A stretch of 64,000 nt of DNA, taken from contig CAKNFJ010000001.1 in assembly GCA_930633495.1 (NCBI GenBank), positions 248,001-312,000 of the forward strand, read 5' to 3'. The translations under genes were made by a program, and so were the position numbers. The stretch's first letter is position 1, and each line of letters opens with the position of its first letter. The notes under the pieces are model-generated. The model made no database searches and was not told the DNA's origin. It saw only the letters and a list, made by a program, of their open reading frames with translations. The DNA comes from Hyphomicrobiales bacterium (GTDB lineage: Bacteria; Pseudomonadota; Alphaproteobacteria; Rhizobiales; Beijerinckiaceae). Below are positions 48,277 to 58,344 of this stretch, in pieces.

Positions 48277-49431
48277 ATGTCACGCAGCCGTTTCATCGGT
48301 CTGGTGCTCACCGCCATTGCCGTGTCGAGCGGCCCCGCTTCGTTCGACGCCGCCGCCCAGGGGGCTCCGCCGGCCCCTCCGGTTCAGGTCGCGCCCCCGC
48401 TCGCCAAGCGCATCACCAACTGGGACGAATTCACCGGGCGCTTCGAAGCCAGCGAACAGGTCGAGGTCCGCGCCCGCGTCTCCGGCTTCATCGACCGCGT
48501 GCACTTCCAGGACGGCTCGCTCATCCAGAAAGGCGACCTGCTCTTTACCATCGATCAGCGGCCTTACAAACTCGCCGTCGACGTCGCCCGCGCCGAGGTC
48601 GCGCGCGCCAAGGCCCAGGTCGAGCTCGCCCAGAACGAGGTCGAGCGCGCCGAGGGCCTGACCCAGAATCGCACGATCACGGCCCGCGACGTCGATCAGC
48701 GCCGCGCCAACCTGAACAGCGCGGTCGGAACGCTGCAGGGCGGCGAGGCCAATCTCAAGAATGCCGAGCTCAATCTCGAATGGACCGAGGTGCGCGCACC
48801 GCTTTCCGGCCGCATCTCCAACCGCCGCGTCGATCCGGGCAACCTGATCGCCGGCGGCCAGTCGGGCGCGACGCTGCTGACCACCATCGTGGCGGTCTCG
48901 CCGATCTACTTCACCTTCGACGTCTCCGAGGCCGACTTCCTGCGCTACTCGCGCATGGCCAGCCTGCGCGACGGCTCCGGCAACGACGCCGGCGTCCCCG
49001 TCGAGGTGCGGCTCTCCGACGAGACCCAATGGGGCCGGCGCGGCAAGGTCAACTTCGTCGACAACGCCCTGAATGCGCGCTCGGCCACCATCCGAGGCCG
49101 CGCCGTGTTCGACAACAAGGACCAGTTCCTCACGCCTGGCGTCTTCGGCCGGCTGCGCTTCTTCGCCGGCGAGGCCGATGCGCTGCTCGTGCCCGATACG
49201 GTGATCGCCTCCGACCAGGCCAACAAGGTCGTGCTGACGGTCGGCCCCGAGAACAAGGTCGTGCCGAAGCGGGTCGTGCTCGGGCCGATCAGCGAGGGCC
49301 TCCGGGTGATCCGTTCCGGCCTGTCGCCCGAGGACAAGGTGATCATCGGCGGCAACGCCAACCCGATGGTTCGCCCGGGCGTCGCGGTCACGCCGCAACC
49401 CGGCGAGATCAAGATCGCCACGACGAACTGA
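48277..49431 (+). CDS. RND efflux periplasmic adaptor subunit
   Basis: A 384-residue membrane-fusion protein of the AcrA/MexE type. A signal peptide (RFIGLVLTAIAVSSGPASFD) is followed by the lipoyl half VRARVSGFIDRVHFQDGSLI, a coiled-coil hairpin (about residues 105-165, AEVARAKAQVELAQNEVERA) and the beta-barrel. No lipobox cysteine is seen. I start at ATG 48277, with GGAG upstream; the frame is open 32 codons earlier. A TTGACA stands at 48191-48196, but the -10 partner is poor. The permease gene follows after 119 bases. Confidence 0.92.
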   Translation: MSRSRFIGLVLTAIAVSSGPASFDAAAQGAPPAPPVQVAPPLAKRITNWDEFTGRFEASEQVEVRARVSGFIDRVHFQDGSLIQKGDLLFTIDQRPYKLAVDVARAEVARAKAQVELAQNEVERAEGLTQNRTITARDVDQRRANLNSAVGTLQGGEANLKNAELNLEWTEVRAPLSGRISNRRVDPGNLIAGGQSGATLLTTIVAVSPIYFTFDVSEADFLRYSRMASLRDGSGNDAGVPVEVRLSDETQWGRRGKVNFVDNALNARSATIRGRAVFDNKDQFLTPGVFGRLRFFAGEADALLVPDTVIASDQANKVVLTVGPENKVVPKRVVLGPISEGLRVIRSGLSPEDKVIIGGNANPMVRPGVAVTPQPGEIKIATTN

Positions 49432-49550
49432 GCGCTTCCGCACCGGCTTGATCCAAAAGCCTGTGCCCGCTTCTCGGGCCATGCCGGCCCGCCTTTGAAA
49501 CACGGGCGCCACCGGGCGTCCGCCCGCCTTTATCCGGACAGGACATTTCC

Positions 49551-52500
49551 ATGTTCCGCTTCGCCCATTTCTTCATCGACCGGCCAATCTTCGCCACCGT
49601 TCTCTCGGTGCTGCTGACGATCGCCGGCGCCATCGCCCAGCGCGGCCTGCCGATCTCCGAGTACCCCGAGATCGCGCCGCCTACCGTCTCGATCACCGCG
49701 ACCTATCCCGGCGCTTCGGCCGAGGTCGTCGCCGCCACGGTGGCGACGCCGATCGAGCAGGAGGTGAACGGCGTCGACGACATGCTCTACATCTCCTCGC
49801 AGTCGACCGGCGACGGGCGGGTGACGATCAACGTCGTGTTCAAGGCCGGCGTCGACATCGACCAGGCGCAGGTGCTGGTGCAGAACCGCGTCTCGCAGGC
49901 CGAGGCACGCCTGCCGCAGGATGTGCGCGCGCTCGGCATCCAGGTCCGCAAGGCCTCGCCCGACTTCCTGATGGTCATCAACATGATCTCGCCGGACGGG
50001 TCGCGCGACGCGCAATACATCTCCAACTACGCCTCGCTCTATGTGAAGGACGTGCTGACCCGCGTCGATGGCGTCGGCGACGTGCAGGTCTTCGGCGCGC
50101 GCGACTTCTCGATGCGCATCTGGCTCGACCCGGCCAAGGTTGCGGCCCGCAACCTGACGGCCGGCGACGTCGTCGCCGCGCTCAGGGCCGCGAACGTGCA
50201 GGTCGCGGCCGGCGCGCTGAACCAGCCCCCGGCAAAGTCGGACGAGGCCTTCCAGTTCTCGGTCAACACGCTCGGCCGCCTGACCGACGTTTCCGAGTTC
50301 GAGAACATCGTCGTGCGCTCCGATGCGGATGGCGGCACGATCCGCATTCGGGATATCGCCCGCGTCGAACTCGGCTCGCAGGACTACACCACCAACGCCT
50401 ATCTCGATAACAGGAACACCGTCGCCATCGGCGTCTTCCAGCGCCCGGGCTCCAACGCGCTCGCGACCTCGGACAAGCTGATCTCGACGATGACCGAGAT
50501 GGCCAAGCAGTTCCCGGTCGGCCTCGAGCACCGCATCATCTACAACCCGACCGAATTCATCGGCGAATCCGTCGACGCCGTGGTGCACACGCTGCTCGAA
50601 GCGATCGTGCTCGTCGTGGTCGTGGTGATCCTGTTCCTGCAGACCTGGCGCGCCGCGATCATCCCGATCGTCGCGATCCCGGTCTCGCTGGTCGGCACCT
50701 TCCTGGTGATGAGCGCAGTCGGCATCTCCTTCAACACGATCTCGCTGCTGGCGCTGGTTCTCGCCATCGGCATCGTCGTCGACGACGCGATCGTGGTGGT
50801 AGAGAACGTCGAGCGCTATCTCGCCGAGGGCCTCACGCCCAAGGAAGCCGCGCATAAGACCATGGACGAGGTCGGCGGCGCGCTGCTCGCGATCGCGCTG
50901 GTGCTCTGCGCCGTGTTCATCCCGACCGCCTTCATCAGCGGCCTGCAGGGCACGTTCTACCAGCAATTCGCGGTCACGATCGCAGCCTCGACGGCGATCT
51001 CCTGCTTCGTATCGCTGACGCTCTCGCCGGCGATGTCGGCGGTGCTGCTCAAGCCGCACAAGAAGCATGACGAGCACGAGCAGCACGGCTTCTTCTACAA
51101 GCTGGGCGCGCCGGTCCGCTGGTTCTTCCATTACTTCAACGCCGGCTTCGACTGGCTGTCGCGCAGCTATGGGCGCGTCACCTCGCGGCTGATCCGCATC
51201 GCGGTGATCCTGCTGATCGTCTATTCCGGCCTGATCGCTGCCACCGTCTGGGACATCCGCCGGACGCCGACCGGCCTCGTGCCGCAGCTCGACCGCGGCT
51301 ACTTCATCGCCGTTCTCCAGCTGCCGCCCGGCTCCTCGCTGCAGCGGACGGACGCCGTGCTGCGCAAGGCCAACGAGATCCTGCTGTCCCGCCCCGGCGT
51401 GGCGCATACCGTCGCCTTCGCCGGTCTCGACGGCGCGACCTTCACCATCGCGCCGAATACCGGCGTCGCCTTCGTCACGCTCGCGCCGTTCAAGGATCGC
51501 GAGAAGCAGGGGCTGACGACGCAGGGCATCTTCGCCGACCTCCGGCAGCAGATGTTCGGCATCTCGGAAGCCTTCACCCTGCTGATCGAGCCGCCGGCCA
51601 TCCCGGGCATCGGCACCGGCGGCGGCCTGAAGGGCTATGTGCAGGATCGTTCCGGGCGCGGGCTCGCGGCGCTCGAAGGCGCAGCCTGGATCGTCGCCGG
51701 CTCGGCCGGGCAGGTCCCGGGCATCCAGCAGCCCTTCACGCTGTTCTCGACCAAGACGCCGCAGATCTATGCCGATATCGACCGCACCAAGGCGGAGATG
51801 CTCGGCGTGCCGATCACGCGCATCTTCGAGACGCTGTCGGTCTATATGGGCTCGGCCTATATCAACGACTTCAACCTGTTGGGCCGGACCTATCGCGTGA
51901 CGGCGCAGGCCGACAACCCGTTCCGCCTGACCACGCGCGACGTCGCCAATCTCAAGACCCGCAACGCGGATGGAGAGATGGTGCCGATCGGCTCGATCGC
52001 GTCCTTCCACGACACGACCGGTGCCTATCGCGTGCCGCGCTACAACCTCTATCCGGCGGCGGAAGTGCAGCTCTCGATGGCGCACGGCTTCTCGACCGGC
52101 CAGGGCATCGCGGCCGTGGAGAAGATCGCTGCCGAGCGCCTGCCCGCAGGCTTCGGCTTCGAATGGACCGAGATCGCGCTGCAGGAGAAGCTCGCGGGCA
52201 ATACGGCGATCATCGCCTTCGGGCTTGCCGTGGTCTTCGTCTTCCTGCTGCTGGCGGCGCTCTATGAGAGCTGGCTCCTGCCGCTCTCGGTCATCCTGAT
52301 CGTGCCGATGTGTATCCTGGCCGCGATGTTCGGCGTGAACTACGCCAATCTCGACCGGAACATCCTCGTCGATATCGGCCTCGTCGTGCTCGTCGGTCTC
52401 GCCGCCAAGAACGCGATCCTGATCGTCGAGTTCGCCAAGCAGGCCGAGGACGAGGGCATGCATCGCCGCGACGCGGCGATCGCCGCCGCCCGCACCCGCC

Positions 52501-52748
52501 TGCGGCCGATCCTGATGACCTCGATGGCGTTCATCCTCGGCGTGCTGCCGCTGACCATCTCGGTCGGTGCCGGCGCGGAGATGCGCCAGGCGATGGGCAT
52601 CGCGGTGTTCTCCGGCATGCTCGGCGTCACCTTCTTCGGCCTGATCTTCACGCCGGTGTTCTATGTGATGGTGCGCTGGCTGGCGGATCTTGGCGGGAAG
52701 CGGCGCAAGGCCAAGGCAGCGCAGCAGCAGCCGGGCGAAGCGCATTGA
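49551..52748 (+). CDS. RND efflux permease (HAE1, AcrB/MexF-like)
   Basis: A 1065-residue inner-membrane proton-driven pump. It begins MFRFAHFFIDRPIFATVLSV and has the periplasmic pore domains between helices 1-2 and 7-8. The proton-relay region is LVLAIGIVVDDAIVVVENVE in helix 4, with both aspartates (about residues 405-424). The C-terminal half has LVGLAAKNAILIVEFAKQAE. Its broad substrates are probably drugs or amphiphiles. No outer-membrane channel gene lies nearby, so a TolC-type protein encoded elsewhere must be used. Confidence 0.95.
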   Translation: MFRFAHFFIDRPIFATVLSVLLTIAGAIAQRGLPISEYPEIAPPTVSITATYPGASAEVVAATVATPIEQEVNGVDDMLYISSQSTGDGRVTINVVFKAGVDIDQAQVLVQNRVSQAEARLPQDVRALGIQVRKASPDFLMVINMISPDGSRDAQYISNYASLYVKDVLTRVDGVGDVQVFGARDFSMRIWLDPAKVAARNLTAGDVVAALRAANVQVAAGALNQPPAKSDEAFQFSVNTLGRLTDVSEFENIVVRSDADGGTIRIRDIARVELGSQDYTTNAYLDNRNTVAIGVFQRPGSNALATSDKLISTMTEMAKQFPVGLEHRIIYNPTEFIGESVDAVVHTLLEAIVLVVVVVILFLQTWRAAIIPIVAIPVSLVGTFLVMSAVGISFNTISLLALVLAIGIVVDDAIVVVENVERYLAEGLTPKEAAHKTMDEVGGALLAIALVLCAVFIPTAFISGLQGTFYQQFAVTIAASTAISCFVSLTLSPAMSAVLLKPHKKHDEHEQHGFFYKLGAPVRWFFHYFNAGFDWLSRSYGRVTSRLIRIAVILLIVYSGLIAATVWDIRRTPTGLVPQLDRGYFIAVLQLPPGSSLQRTDAVLRKANEILLSRPGVAHTVAFAGLDGATFTIAPNTGVAFVTLAPFKDREKQGLTTQGIFADLRQQMFGISEAFTLLIEPPAIPGIGTGGGLKGYVQDRSGRGLAALEGAAWIVAGSAGQVPGIQQPFTLFSTKTPQIYADIDRTKAEMLGVPITRIFETLSVYMGSAYINDFNLLGRTYRVTAQADNPFRLTTRDVANLKTRNADGEMVPIGSIASFHDTTGAYRVPRYNLYPAAEVQLSMAHGFSTGQGIAAVEKIAAERLPAGFGFEWTEIALQEKLAGNTAIIAFGLAVVFVFLLLAALYESWLLPLSVILIVPMCILAAMFGVNYANLDRNILVDIGLVVLVGLAAKNAILIVEFAKQAEDEGMHRRDAAIAAARTRLRPILMTSMAFILGVLPLTISVGAGAEMRQAMGIAVFSGMLGVTFFGLIFTPVFYVMVRWLADLGGKRRKAKAAQQQPGEAH

Positions 52749-52805
52749 CCCTTCGCCCGGTTCCTCGCCCAGCGAAGGAACCGGGCATTCGGCGACAGGA
52801 ACGAG

Positions 52806-52834
52806 AAAGGGGCCGCGATCCGCGGCCCCTTTTT
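52806..52834 (+). terminator. rho-independent terminator after the RND permease
   Basis: A perfect 12-bp stem, AAAGGGGCCGCG/CGCGGCCCCTTT, has loop ATC and continues with more T on the plus strand. It begins 58 bases after the permease stop. Confidence 0.93.
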
Positions 52835-52863
52835 CATATTTGCGGTTGCGTGAAGGCGCGGGA

Positions 52864-53070
52864 TCAGATCAGCCGGCGCGCGACCGCCCGACAGCCGAAG
52901 GCGAAACCGATGGCCAGAATCGTGGCGACGGCTCGCGGCACCGGATCTGGCACGGGCTCTCCGCGCGCGATCTGGACGAGCGTCAGCAGGATCATCAGAG
53001 CGGCGACGACAGCGAGGATGCCGGCCAGCACGGTCAGGCAGGCATAGACCATGGCGCGGCTGATGATCAT
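52864..53070 (-). CDS. small two-span membrane protein, unknown
   Basis: A 68-residue hydrophobic protein starting at ATG 53070, with GGGAG 7 bases upstream. It has one long helix (ACLTVLAGILAVVAALMILL) and a second shorter one near the end (AVATILAIGFAFGC). Nothing links it to the neighbouring RND or gat genes. Confidence 0.55.
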   Translation of the reverse strand: MIISRAMVYACLTVLAGILAVVAALMILLTLVQIARGEPVPDPVPRAVATILAIGFAFGCRAVARRLI

Positions 53071-53111
53071 CGCCGTCTCCCTGGAAGGCCGCCCAGCCTG
53101 ACGACCGAGCG

Positions 53112-53163
53112 CAGCAGATGTCACCCCCGGGCGGAGCGAAGCGCCGATCCGGGATGACCAGCG
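53112..53163. repeat. short palindromic intergenic fragment
   Basis: ATGTCACCCCCGGGCGGAGC followed by GCGCCGATCCGGGATGACCA is a partial inverted repeat (TCA-CCCCCGG with CCGGGATGA). It uses the GAGCGAAGC-type arm also seen in the repeats near 32.1 kb. Confidence 0.4.
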
Positions 53164-53196
53164 CTTTTCAAGGCAGCCTCAGCAGGGCCGATCCTT

Positions 53197-54711
53197 TCAG
53201 CCCCACCACTTCTCCGTCACCGGAAAGCGGCCAGCGGCCAGCTCGATCACCTCGCCGAGCGAGAACAGCGTCTCCTCGTCGAAGGGGCGACCGATGAGCT
53301 GCAAGCCCAGCGGCAGACCCTGCGCATCGAGGCCGGCGGGCACGGCGATGCCGGGCAGGCCCGCCATGTTCACCGTCACCGTGAAGACGTCGTTGAGATA
53401 CATCTCGACCGGATCGGCCGAACCCTTCTCGCCGATGCCGAAGGCGGCCGACGGCGTGGCAGGCGTCAGCACCGCGTCGATGCCCTGACCATAAGCGGTC
53501 TCGAAATCGCGCTTGATCAGGGTGCGGACTTTCTGGGCGCGCAGGTAGTAGGCGTCGTAATAGCCCGCCGAGAGAACGTAGGTGCCGATCATGATGCGGC
53601 GCTTGACCTCGGCGCCGAAGCCCGCGGCGCGGGTCTTCTCGTACATCTCGACGATGTCCTTGCCCTGCTCGCGCAGGCCATAGCGGACGCCGTCATAGCG
53701 GGCGAGGTTCGAGGAGGCCTCGGCCGGCGCGACGATGTAATAGGCCGGCAGGGCGTATTTCGTATGCGGCAGCGAAATCTCGACGATCTCGGCGCCGGCG
53801 GCCCTGAGCCATTCGATACCCTTCTGCCAGAGCGCATCGATCTCAGGGTTCAGGCCCTCGAGCCGGTATTCCCGGGGAATGCCGATCTTCATGCCCTTCA
53901 CCGACCGACCGACGGAAGCCTCATAGTCGGGTACGGCCATATCGACCGAGGTGGTGTCCTTAGGGTCATGGCCGGACATCGAGCGTAACATCACGGCCGC
54001 GTCGCGCACGGTCTTGGCGATCGGCCCGGCCTGATCGAGCGAGGAGGCGAAGGCCACCGTGCCCCAGCGCGAGCAGCGGCCATAGGTCGGCTTGATGCCG
54101 ACCGTGCCGGTGAAGGCTGCGGGCTGGCGGATCGAGCCGCCGGTATCGGTCGCGGTCGCGGCAAGGCAGAGATCGGCGGCGACGGCCGCGGCGGAACCGC
54201 CCGACGAGCCGCCCGGCACGAGATGGTTGCCCTCGACGGCACCGCCCTGCCCGGCCCCGACATTGGAGCCCTTGCGGCGCCAGGGGTTCACGACATTGCC
54301 GAAGGCCGAGGTCTCGTTCGACGAGCCCATGGCGAACTCGTCGTTGTTGAGCTTGCCGAGCATCACCGCGCCATCGCGCCAGAGCTGGCTCGTCACGGTC
54401 GACTCATAGGCCGGCACGAAATTGCCGAGGATCTTCGAGCAGGCGGTGGTGCGCACGCCGTTGGTGGCGAACAGGTCCTTGATGCCGAGCGGCAGGCCTT
54501 CGAGCGGGCGGGCCTCGCCCTTGGCGAGCTTCTCGTCGGAGGCAGCGGCCTGCTTCAGAGCATGCTCGGGCGTTTCCAGCACATAGGCGTTGAGGGCGCG
54601 CGCCTTCTCGACGGCGGCGATATGCGCCTTCGTCAGCTCGGTCGCGGAGAAGGTCTTGGCTTTCAGGCCGTCGCGGGCCTCGGTCAGCGTCAGGCGGGTG
54701 AGATCGGTCAC
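53197..54711 (-). CDS. gatA: Asp-tRNA(Asn)/Glu-tRNA(Gln) amidotransferase subunit A
   Basis: A 504-residue glutaminase subunit with an amidase-signature fold. The catalytic Lys lies in [16 protein letters not shown] (about residue 76). The cis-Ser and Ser nucleophile lie in [20 protein letters not shown] and [20 protein letters not shown]. It frees ammonia from glutamine and passes it to GatB. It follows gatC by 86 bases on the same strand. Confidence 0.97.
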   Translation of the reverse strand: MTDLTRLTLTEARDGLKAKTFSATELTKAHIAAVEKARALNAYVLETPEHALKQAAASDEKLAKGEARPLEGLPLGIKDLFATNGVRTTACSKILGNFVPAYESTVTSQLWRDGAVMLGKLNNDEFAMGSSNETSAFGNVVNPWRRKGSNVGAGQGGAVEGNHLVPGGSSGGSAAAVAADLCLAATATDTGGSIRQPAAFTGTVGIKPTYGRCSRWGTVAFASSLDQAGPIAKTVRDAAVMLRSMSGHDPKDTTSVDMAVPDYEASVGRSVKGMKIGIPREYRLEGLNPEIDALWQKGIEWLRAAGAEIVEISLPHTKYALPAYYIVAPAEASSNLARYDGVRYGLREQGKDIVEMYEKTRAAGFGAEVKRRIMIGTYVLSAGYYDAYYLRAQKVRTLIKRDFETAYGQGIDAVLTPATPSAAFGIGEKGSADPVEMYLNDVFTVTVNMAGLPGIAVPAGLDAQGLPLGLQLIGRPFDEETLFSLGEVIELAAGRFPVTEKWWG

Positions 54712-54797
54712 GGTTTCAATTCCGTTCTGTAGGCAGATGGCGGCCCCGGACGGCGCGCGGCCTCTCCGGAACGATCGAAGAAGCGGCTAGCCGCCGC

Positions 54798-55085
54798 TTA
54801 CTCGATCACCTTCGGCACCATGAAATAATCGTCCTCGGAGGCGGGAGCGTTGGCGACGATGGTGTCGGCGATCTCGCCATCGGTGACCACGTCCTCGCGC
54901 TGCTTCATCGCCATCGGCGTCACCGAGGTCATCGGCTCGACGCCATCGACATCGACCTCGTCGAGTTGCTCGACGAAGCCGAGGATGGCGTTGAGCTCGC
55001 CTTGCAGCTTGGGCAGATCGGCCTCCGGCACGGCGATGCGCGCGAGATGCGCGACGCGTTTGACGGTGGCGAGATCGACCGACAT
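54798..55085 (-). CDS. gatC: Asp-tRNA(Asn)/Glu-tRNA(Gln) amidotransferase subunit C
   Basis: A 95-residue stabilising subunit that wraps GatA and GatB. It begins [20 protein letters not shown] and has the [18 protein letters not shown] segment. ATG 55085 has AGGAG 7 bases upstream, which decides the start against a much longer upstream frame. It leads the gatC-gatA unit. Confidence 0.95.
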   Translation of the reverse strand: MSVDLATVKRVAHLARIAVPEADLPKLQGELNAILGFVEQLDEVDVDGVEPMTSVTPMAMKQREDVVTDGEIADTIVANAPASEDDYFMVPKVIE

Positions 55086-55198
55086 GGCGGACTCCTGAGA
55101 AAGTGGCGGCGCAGCAGCGCCAATCGTTGTCAGGGCTATAAGCGGAGGAGCAAGCGCCCGCAACAGAAGCCCATCATTTACCAGACAAGGCGCGGGGA

Positions 55199-55410
55199 AC
55201 CCCTCTCCTGCATCGAAGTCGGCTGTTGCCGACTTCGACACTTTAATGTGCTGATCTCGGCAACAGCCGAGATCAGTGAGAGGGGCAGGGGTGAGGTGTA
55301 GGTCCCTGGACCAGTTCGCATCACCTCACTGCAGCAACGGTCAGGTCACCGCTACGGTGTCCAACGGCCTACCCCTCACCCTACCCTCTCCCTCCGGGAG
55401 AGGGTTCCCC
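55199..55410. repeat. composite palindromic repeat carrying a two-hairpin module
   Basis: Outer arms CCCCTCTC (55200-55207) and GAGAGGGG (55278-55285) enclose TCGAAGTCGGC-TGTT-GCCGACTTCGA (55213-55238) and CTGATCTCGGC-AACA-GCCGAGATCAG (55251-55276). The right-end hairpin CCCTCTCCC/GGGAGAGGG is at 55384-55404. Bases 55365-55409 match 11991-12035 with one difference. The outer left arm ACCCCTCTCCTGCA is also shared with the 11.9-kb copy, which lacks the inner hairpins. Confidence 0.88.
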
Positions 55411-55437
55411 GCGGTATTGCTTGAAGCGTGCGGGTCC

Positions 55438-56136
55438 TCAGATCGCGAAAGCCTCGCCCTTCTTCGGCAAGACAACCTCGATCCCGCTGCCCTGCATGCC
55501 GGCGACGAAGACGTCGGCATTCTGGTCGATGATCGGGAAGGTGCCGTAATGACTGGGGATCGCGACCTTTGGCTTGACGAAGCGGGTCATCGCCAGCGCG
55601 GCGACCTTGCCGCCCATGGTGAAGCGGTCGCCGATCGGACAGATGCAAGCCTCGACGCCGTGGATCTCGCTGAGCAGCGCCATGTCGGAGAAGATGTCGG
55701 TATCGCCCATGTGCCAGAGCGCCTTCTCGCCCTTGGCCTTGATGATCGCTCCATTGGCGCTGCCGACAGGGACGTTGACGCCGCCCTCGCCCATTCCGGC
55801 CGAGTGATCGGCGCGGACGAGCGTGACGCTGAACGGGCCGAGATCGACCGTGCCGCCGGTGTTCATTGGGCTGAAGTTCTTCAGGCCCTGCGAGGCCAGA
55901 TGCATGGCGAGATCATAATTGGTGACGACCGTCGCGCCGGTCTTGGCCGCGATGTCGAGCGTGTCGCCGACATGGTCGCCATGGCCGTGGGTGACGACGA
56001 TATGGCTGATGCCCTTGGAGATCGCGGCGACATCGCCCTCGAAGGCCGGGTTCCCGGTGAAGAACGGGTCGATCAGGATGGCGGCGCCGTCGATATCGAC
56101 GCGGAAGGCGGAATGGCCGTACCAGGTGAGTTTCAT
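55438..56136 (-). CDS. UPF0173 metal-dependent hydrolase (metallo-beta-lactamase fold)
   Basis: A 232-residue protein with the metal-binding [11 protein letters not shown] motif (about residues 49-59), further ligands in [11 protein letters not shown] and [10 protein letters not shown], and a late SHYGTFP. The [11 protein letters not shown] start is typical of UPF0173. The substrate is unknown. It is divergent from the adenine deaminase gene. Confidence 0.92.
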   Translation of the reverse strand: MKLTWYGHSAFRVDIDGAAILIDPFFTGNPAFEGDVAAISKGISHIVVTHGHGDHVGDTLDIAAKTGATVVTNYDLAMHLASQGLKNFSPMNTGGTVDLGPFSVTLVRADHSAGMGEGGVNVPVGSANGAIIKAKGEKALWHMGDTDIFSDMALLSEIHGVEACICPIGDRFTMGGKVAALAMTRFVKPKVAIPSHYGTFPIIDQNADVFVAGMQGSGIEVVLPKKGEAFAI

Positions 56137-56258
56137 GCGAAGGCTCCGGGCTTTCGAAATGCCGGCCCCTATCTAGGCCGATCCGGGCCTGCGACCAAGT
56201 CGACAATGCATCCGGAGAGGCGCAGGCTGGCATCATGCCGAACCAACGGAATCGCCCC

Positions 56259-57959
56259 ATGACCGACGCCGCCACGCTCGCCCGCCGGATCGCCCAGGGG
56301 CATGGCGACGAGCCGGCGGATCTTGTCATCAAGGGCGCCAAGCTCCTTGATCTCGTTACCGGCGCGCTGGTCGAGAGCGATATCGCGATCTGCGGCGACA
56401 CCATCGTCGGGACCTATGGCAGCTACGAAGGCAGGCGCGTCATCGACGCCAACGGCCTGATCGCCGTGCCCGGCTTTATCGACACGCATCTGCACATCGA
56501 ATCCTCGCTGGTGACGCCGTTCGAATTCGAGCGCTGCGTGCTGCCACATGGCGTGACCACCGCGATCTGCGACCCCCACGAGATTTCGAACGTGCTGGGC
56601 GCCGAGGGCATCCGCTATTTCCTCGCCTGTGCCGAGGCGATGCGGATGGATTTGCGCGTCAACCTGTCGAGCTGCGTGCCGGCGACTCATCTTGAGACTG
56701 CGGGGGCCGCGCTGGAGGCCGGCGACCTGACGCCGATGATGGATCATCCCAAGGTGATCGGCTTGGCCGAGTTCATGAATTTCCCCGGCGTGATCCATCG
56801 CGATCCCGGTTGCCTCGCCAAGCTCGAAGCCTTCTCGCATCGCCATATCGACGGGCATGCGCCGCTGGTCCGCGGCATGGACCTCAACGCCTATCTCGCC
56901 GCCGGCATCCGCACCGACCATGAGACGACAACGGCTGACGAAGCCCGCGAAAAGCTCGCCAAGGGCATGGCGATCCTGATCCGCGAGGGCTCGGTCTCGA
57001 AGGATCTGCATCAGCTGATCCCGCTGATCTCGCGCGACGCCTCGCCCTTCCTCGCCTTCTGCACGGATGACCGCAACCCGCTCGACATCGGTGAGGAAGG
57101 CCATCTCGACTACATGATCCGCACCGCCATCACTGAGGGCGCCGATGTGCTCGCGACCTACCGCATCGCTTCGCTCTCGGCGGCGCGGAATTTCGGGCTG
57201 TTCGATCGCGGCTTCATCGGGCCCGGCAAGCGCGCCGATATCGTGCTGGTCGAGGACCTCGCCGCCTGTTCGGTGAAGCAGGTTCTGGCCGGGGGGCGGC
57301 TGGTCGAGGAGGCGCTGTTCGCGGACCGGACGACGATCGCACCAGTAGGACTCAGCAGTGTGAAGTGCCGGCCTGTCACGCCGGCATCCTTCCGCGTGAA
57401 GGCCCGCGACGGCGAGACGCCGGTGATCGGCGTGGTGCCGGGGCGGATCATCACCGAACGATTGTCGATGCCCCTGCCCTCACGCGACGGCGAGGCTCTG
57501 CCCGATCTCGCGCAGGATGCGATCAAGGTCACGGTGATCGAGCGGCACGGCAAGAACGGCGGTATCGCCACCGGCTTCGTCCATGGCTTCGGCATGAAGC
57601 GTGGCGCCATCGCCTCATCGGTCGGGCATGACAGCCATAATCTCTGCGTCGTCGGCGTCGACGAGGCCTCGATGGCGGCAGCGGCCAATCGCCTGATCGA
57701 GATCGGCGGCGGTTTTGCCGTAGCGGACGGCGACGAGGTCACGGCGGAATTGGCGCTGCCGGTCGCCGGGCTGATGAGCGAGCAGCCCTTCGAGGCGGTG
57801 CGGCACGATCTGGAGCGCTTGCGCGCCGCGGCGAAGGCGCTCGGCGTCGTGCTGGCCGAGCCCTTCCTGCAGGTCGCCTTCCTGACCCTGCCGGTGATCC
57901 CGCATCTCAAGATCACCGATAAAGGGCTGGTCGATGTCGATCGGTTCGATTTCGTATGA
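56259..57959 (+). CDS. ade: adenine deaminase
   Basis: An amidohydrolase-fold enzyme (566 residues from ATG 56259) converting adenine to hypoxanthine for salvage. Metal ligands lie in [20 protein letters not shown] and [12 protein letters not shown]. The later [20 protein letters not shown] and the C-terminal [20 protein letters not shown] are typical of bacterial Ade. ATG 56235, eight codons earlier, is an equally open start. Confidence 0.95.
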   Translation: MTDAATLARRIAQGHGDEPADLVIKGAKLLDLVTGALVESDIAICGDTIVGTYGSYEGRRVIDANGLIAVPGFIDTHLHIESSLVTPFEFERCVLPHGVTTAICDPHEISNVLGAEGIRYFLACAEAMRMDLRVNLSSCVPATHLETAGAALEAGDLTPMMDHPKVIGLAEFMNFPGVIHRDPGCLAKLEAFSHRHIDGHAPLVRGMDLNAYLAAGIRTDHETTTADEAREKLAKGMAILIREGSVSKDLHQLIPLISRDASPFLAFCTDDRNPLDIGEEGHLDYMIRTAITEGADVLATYRIASLSAARNFGLFDRGFIGPGKRADIVLVEDLAACSVKQVLAGGRLVEEALFADRTTIAPVGLSSVKCRPVTPASFRVKARDGETPVIGVVPGRIITERLSMPLPSRDGEALPDLAQDAIKVTVIERHGKNGGIATGFVHGFGMKRGAIASSVGHDSHNLCVVGVDEASMAAAANRLIEIGGGFAVADGDEVTAELALPVAGLMSEQPFEAVRHDLERLRAAAKALGVVLAEPFLQVAFLTLPVIPHLKITDKGLVDVDRFDFV

Positions 57960-58025
57960 GGATAAGGCGAGGAGCTAAAACGCCTACCAATCGATCAGCG
58001 TCTGCAATGGGTCGAAAGCGCCCTC

Positions 58026-58292
58026 CTAACTCTTCAGCCACGCGATGAGCGCATCCCTGCTGGGATAGCTCGTAAGAAGCCCAATCAATTCGCTATAGTG
58101 GCGCGGAAATCCGTCGATTTCACTGACTGTGTCTAAGATGGATTGAACAGCCTCCCTGTCCGCGATCAGATCCGATTTTGCTTCGAAGAATCGAACCGCT
58201 TGGGTCATGCTGATATCATTGCGCTGGAGCTTGGAGAGGGTTTCAGCTCCAAGCTGGGTGAAAGCTCGCCATGCGTCTTCATCTGTCTTCAT
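58026..58292 (-). CDS. small acidic cytoplasmic protein, unknown
   Basis: An 88-residue, mostly helical protein (for example MTQAVRFFEAKSDLIADREA) with no signal peptide and no recognised domain. Its GC content is visibly lower than in the genes around it. With the DUF7336-like gene at 58345 it forms an isolated pair between ade and the dehydrogenase gene. An immunity-type or other accessory role is possible, but nothing proves it. Confidence 0.6.
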   Translation of the reverse strand: MKTDEDAWRAFTQLGAETLSKLQRNDISMTQAVRFFEAKSDLIADREAVQSILDTVSEIDGFPRHYSELIGLLTSYPSRDALIAWLKS

Positions 58293-58344
58293 GCGGTGAC
58301 GATAGCGCGCGTGTTGAGGTCCGCAACGGGTCGGAAGTGGTTAT

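Noticed and set aside
49530..52745. 1071-codon open frame on the minus strand opposite the RND permease
   Set aside because: The plus-strand frame is an unmistakable RND pump. The opposite frame is an Arg/Asp/His-rich product typical of antisense reading in high-GC DNA.
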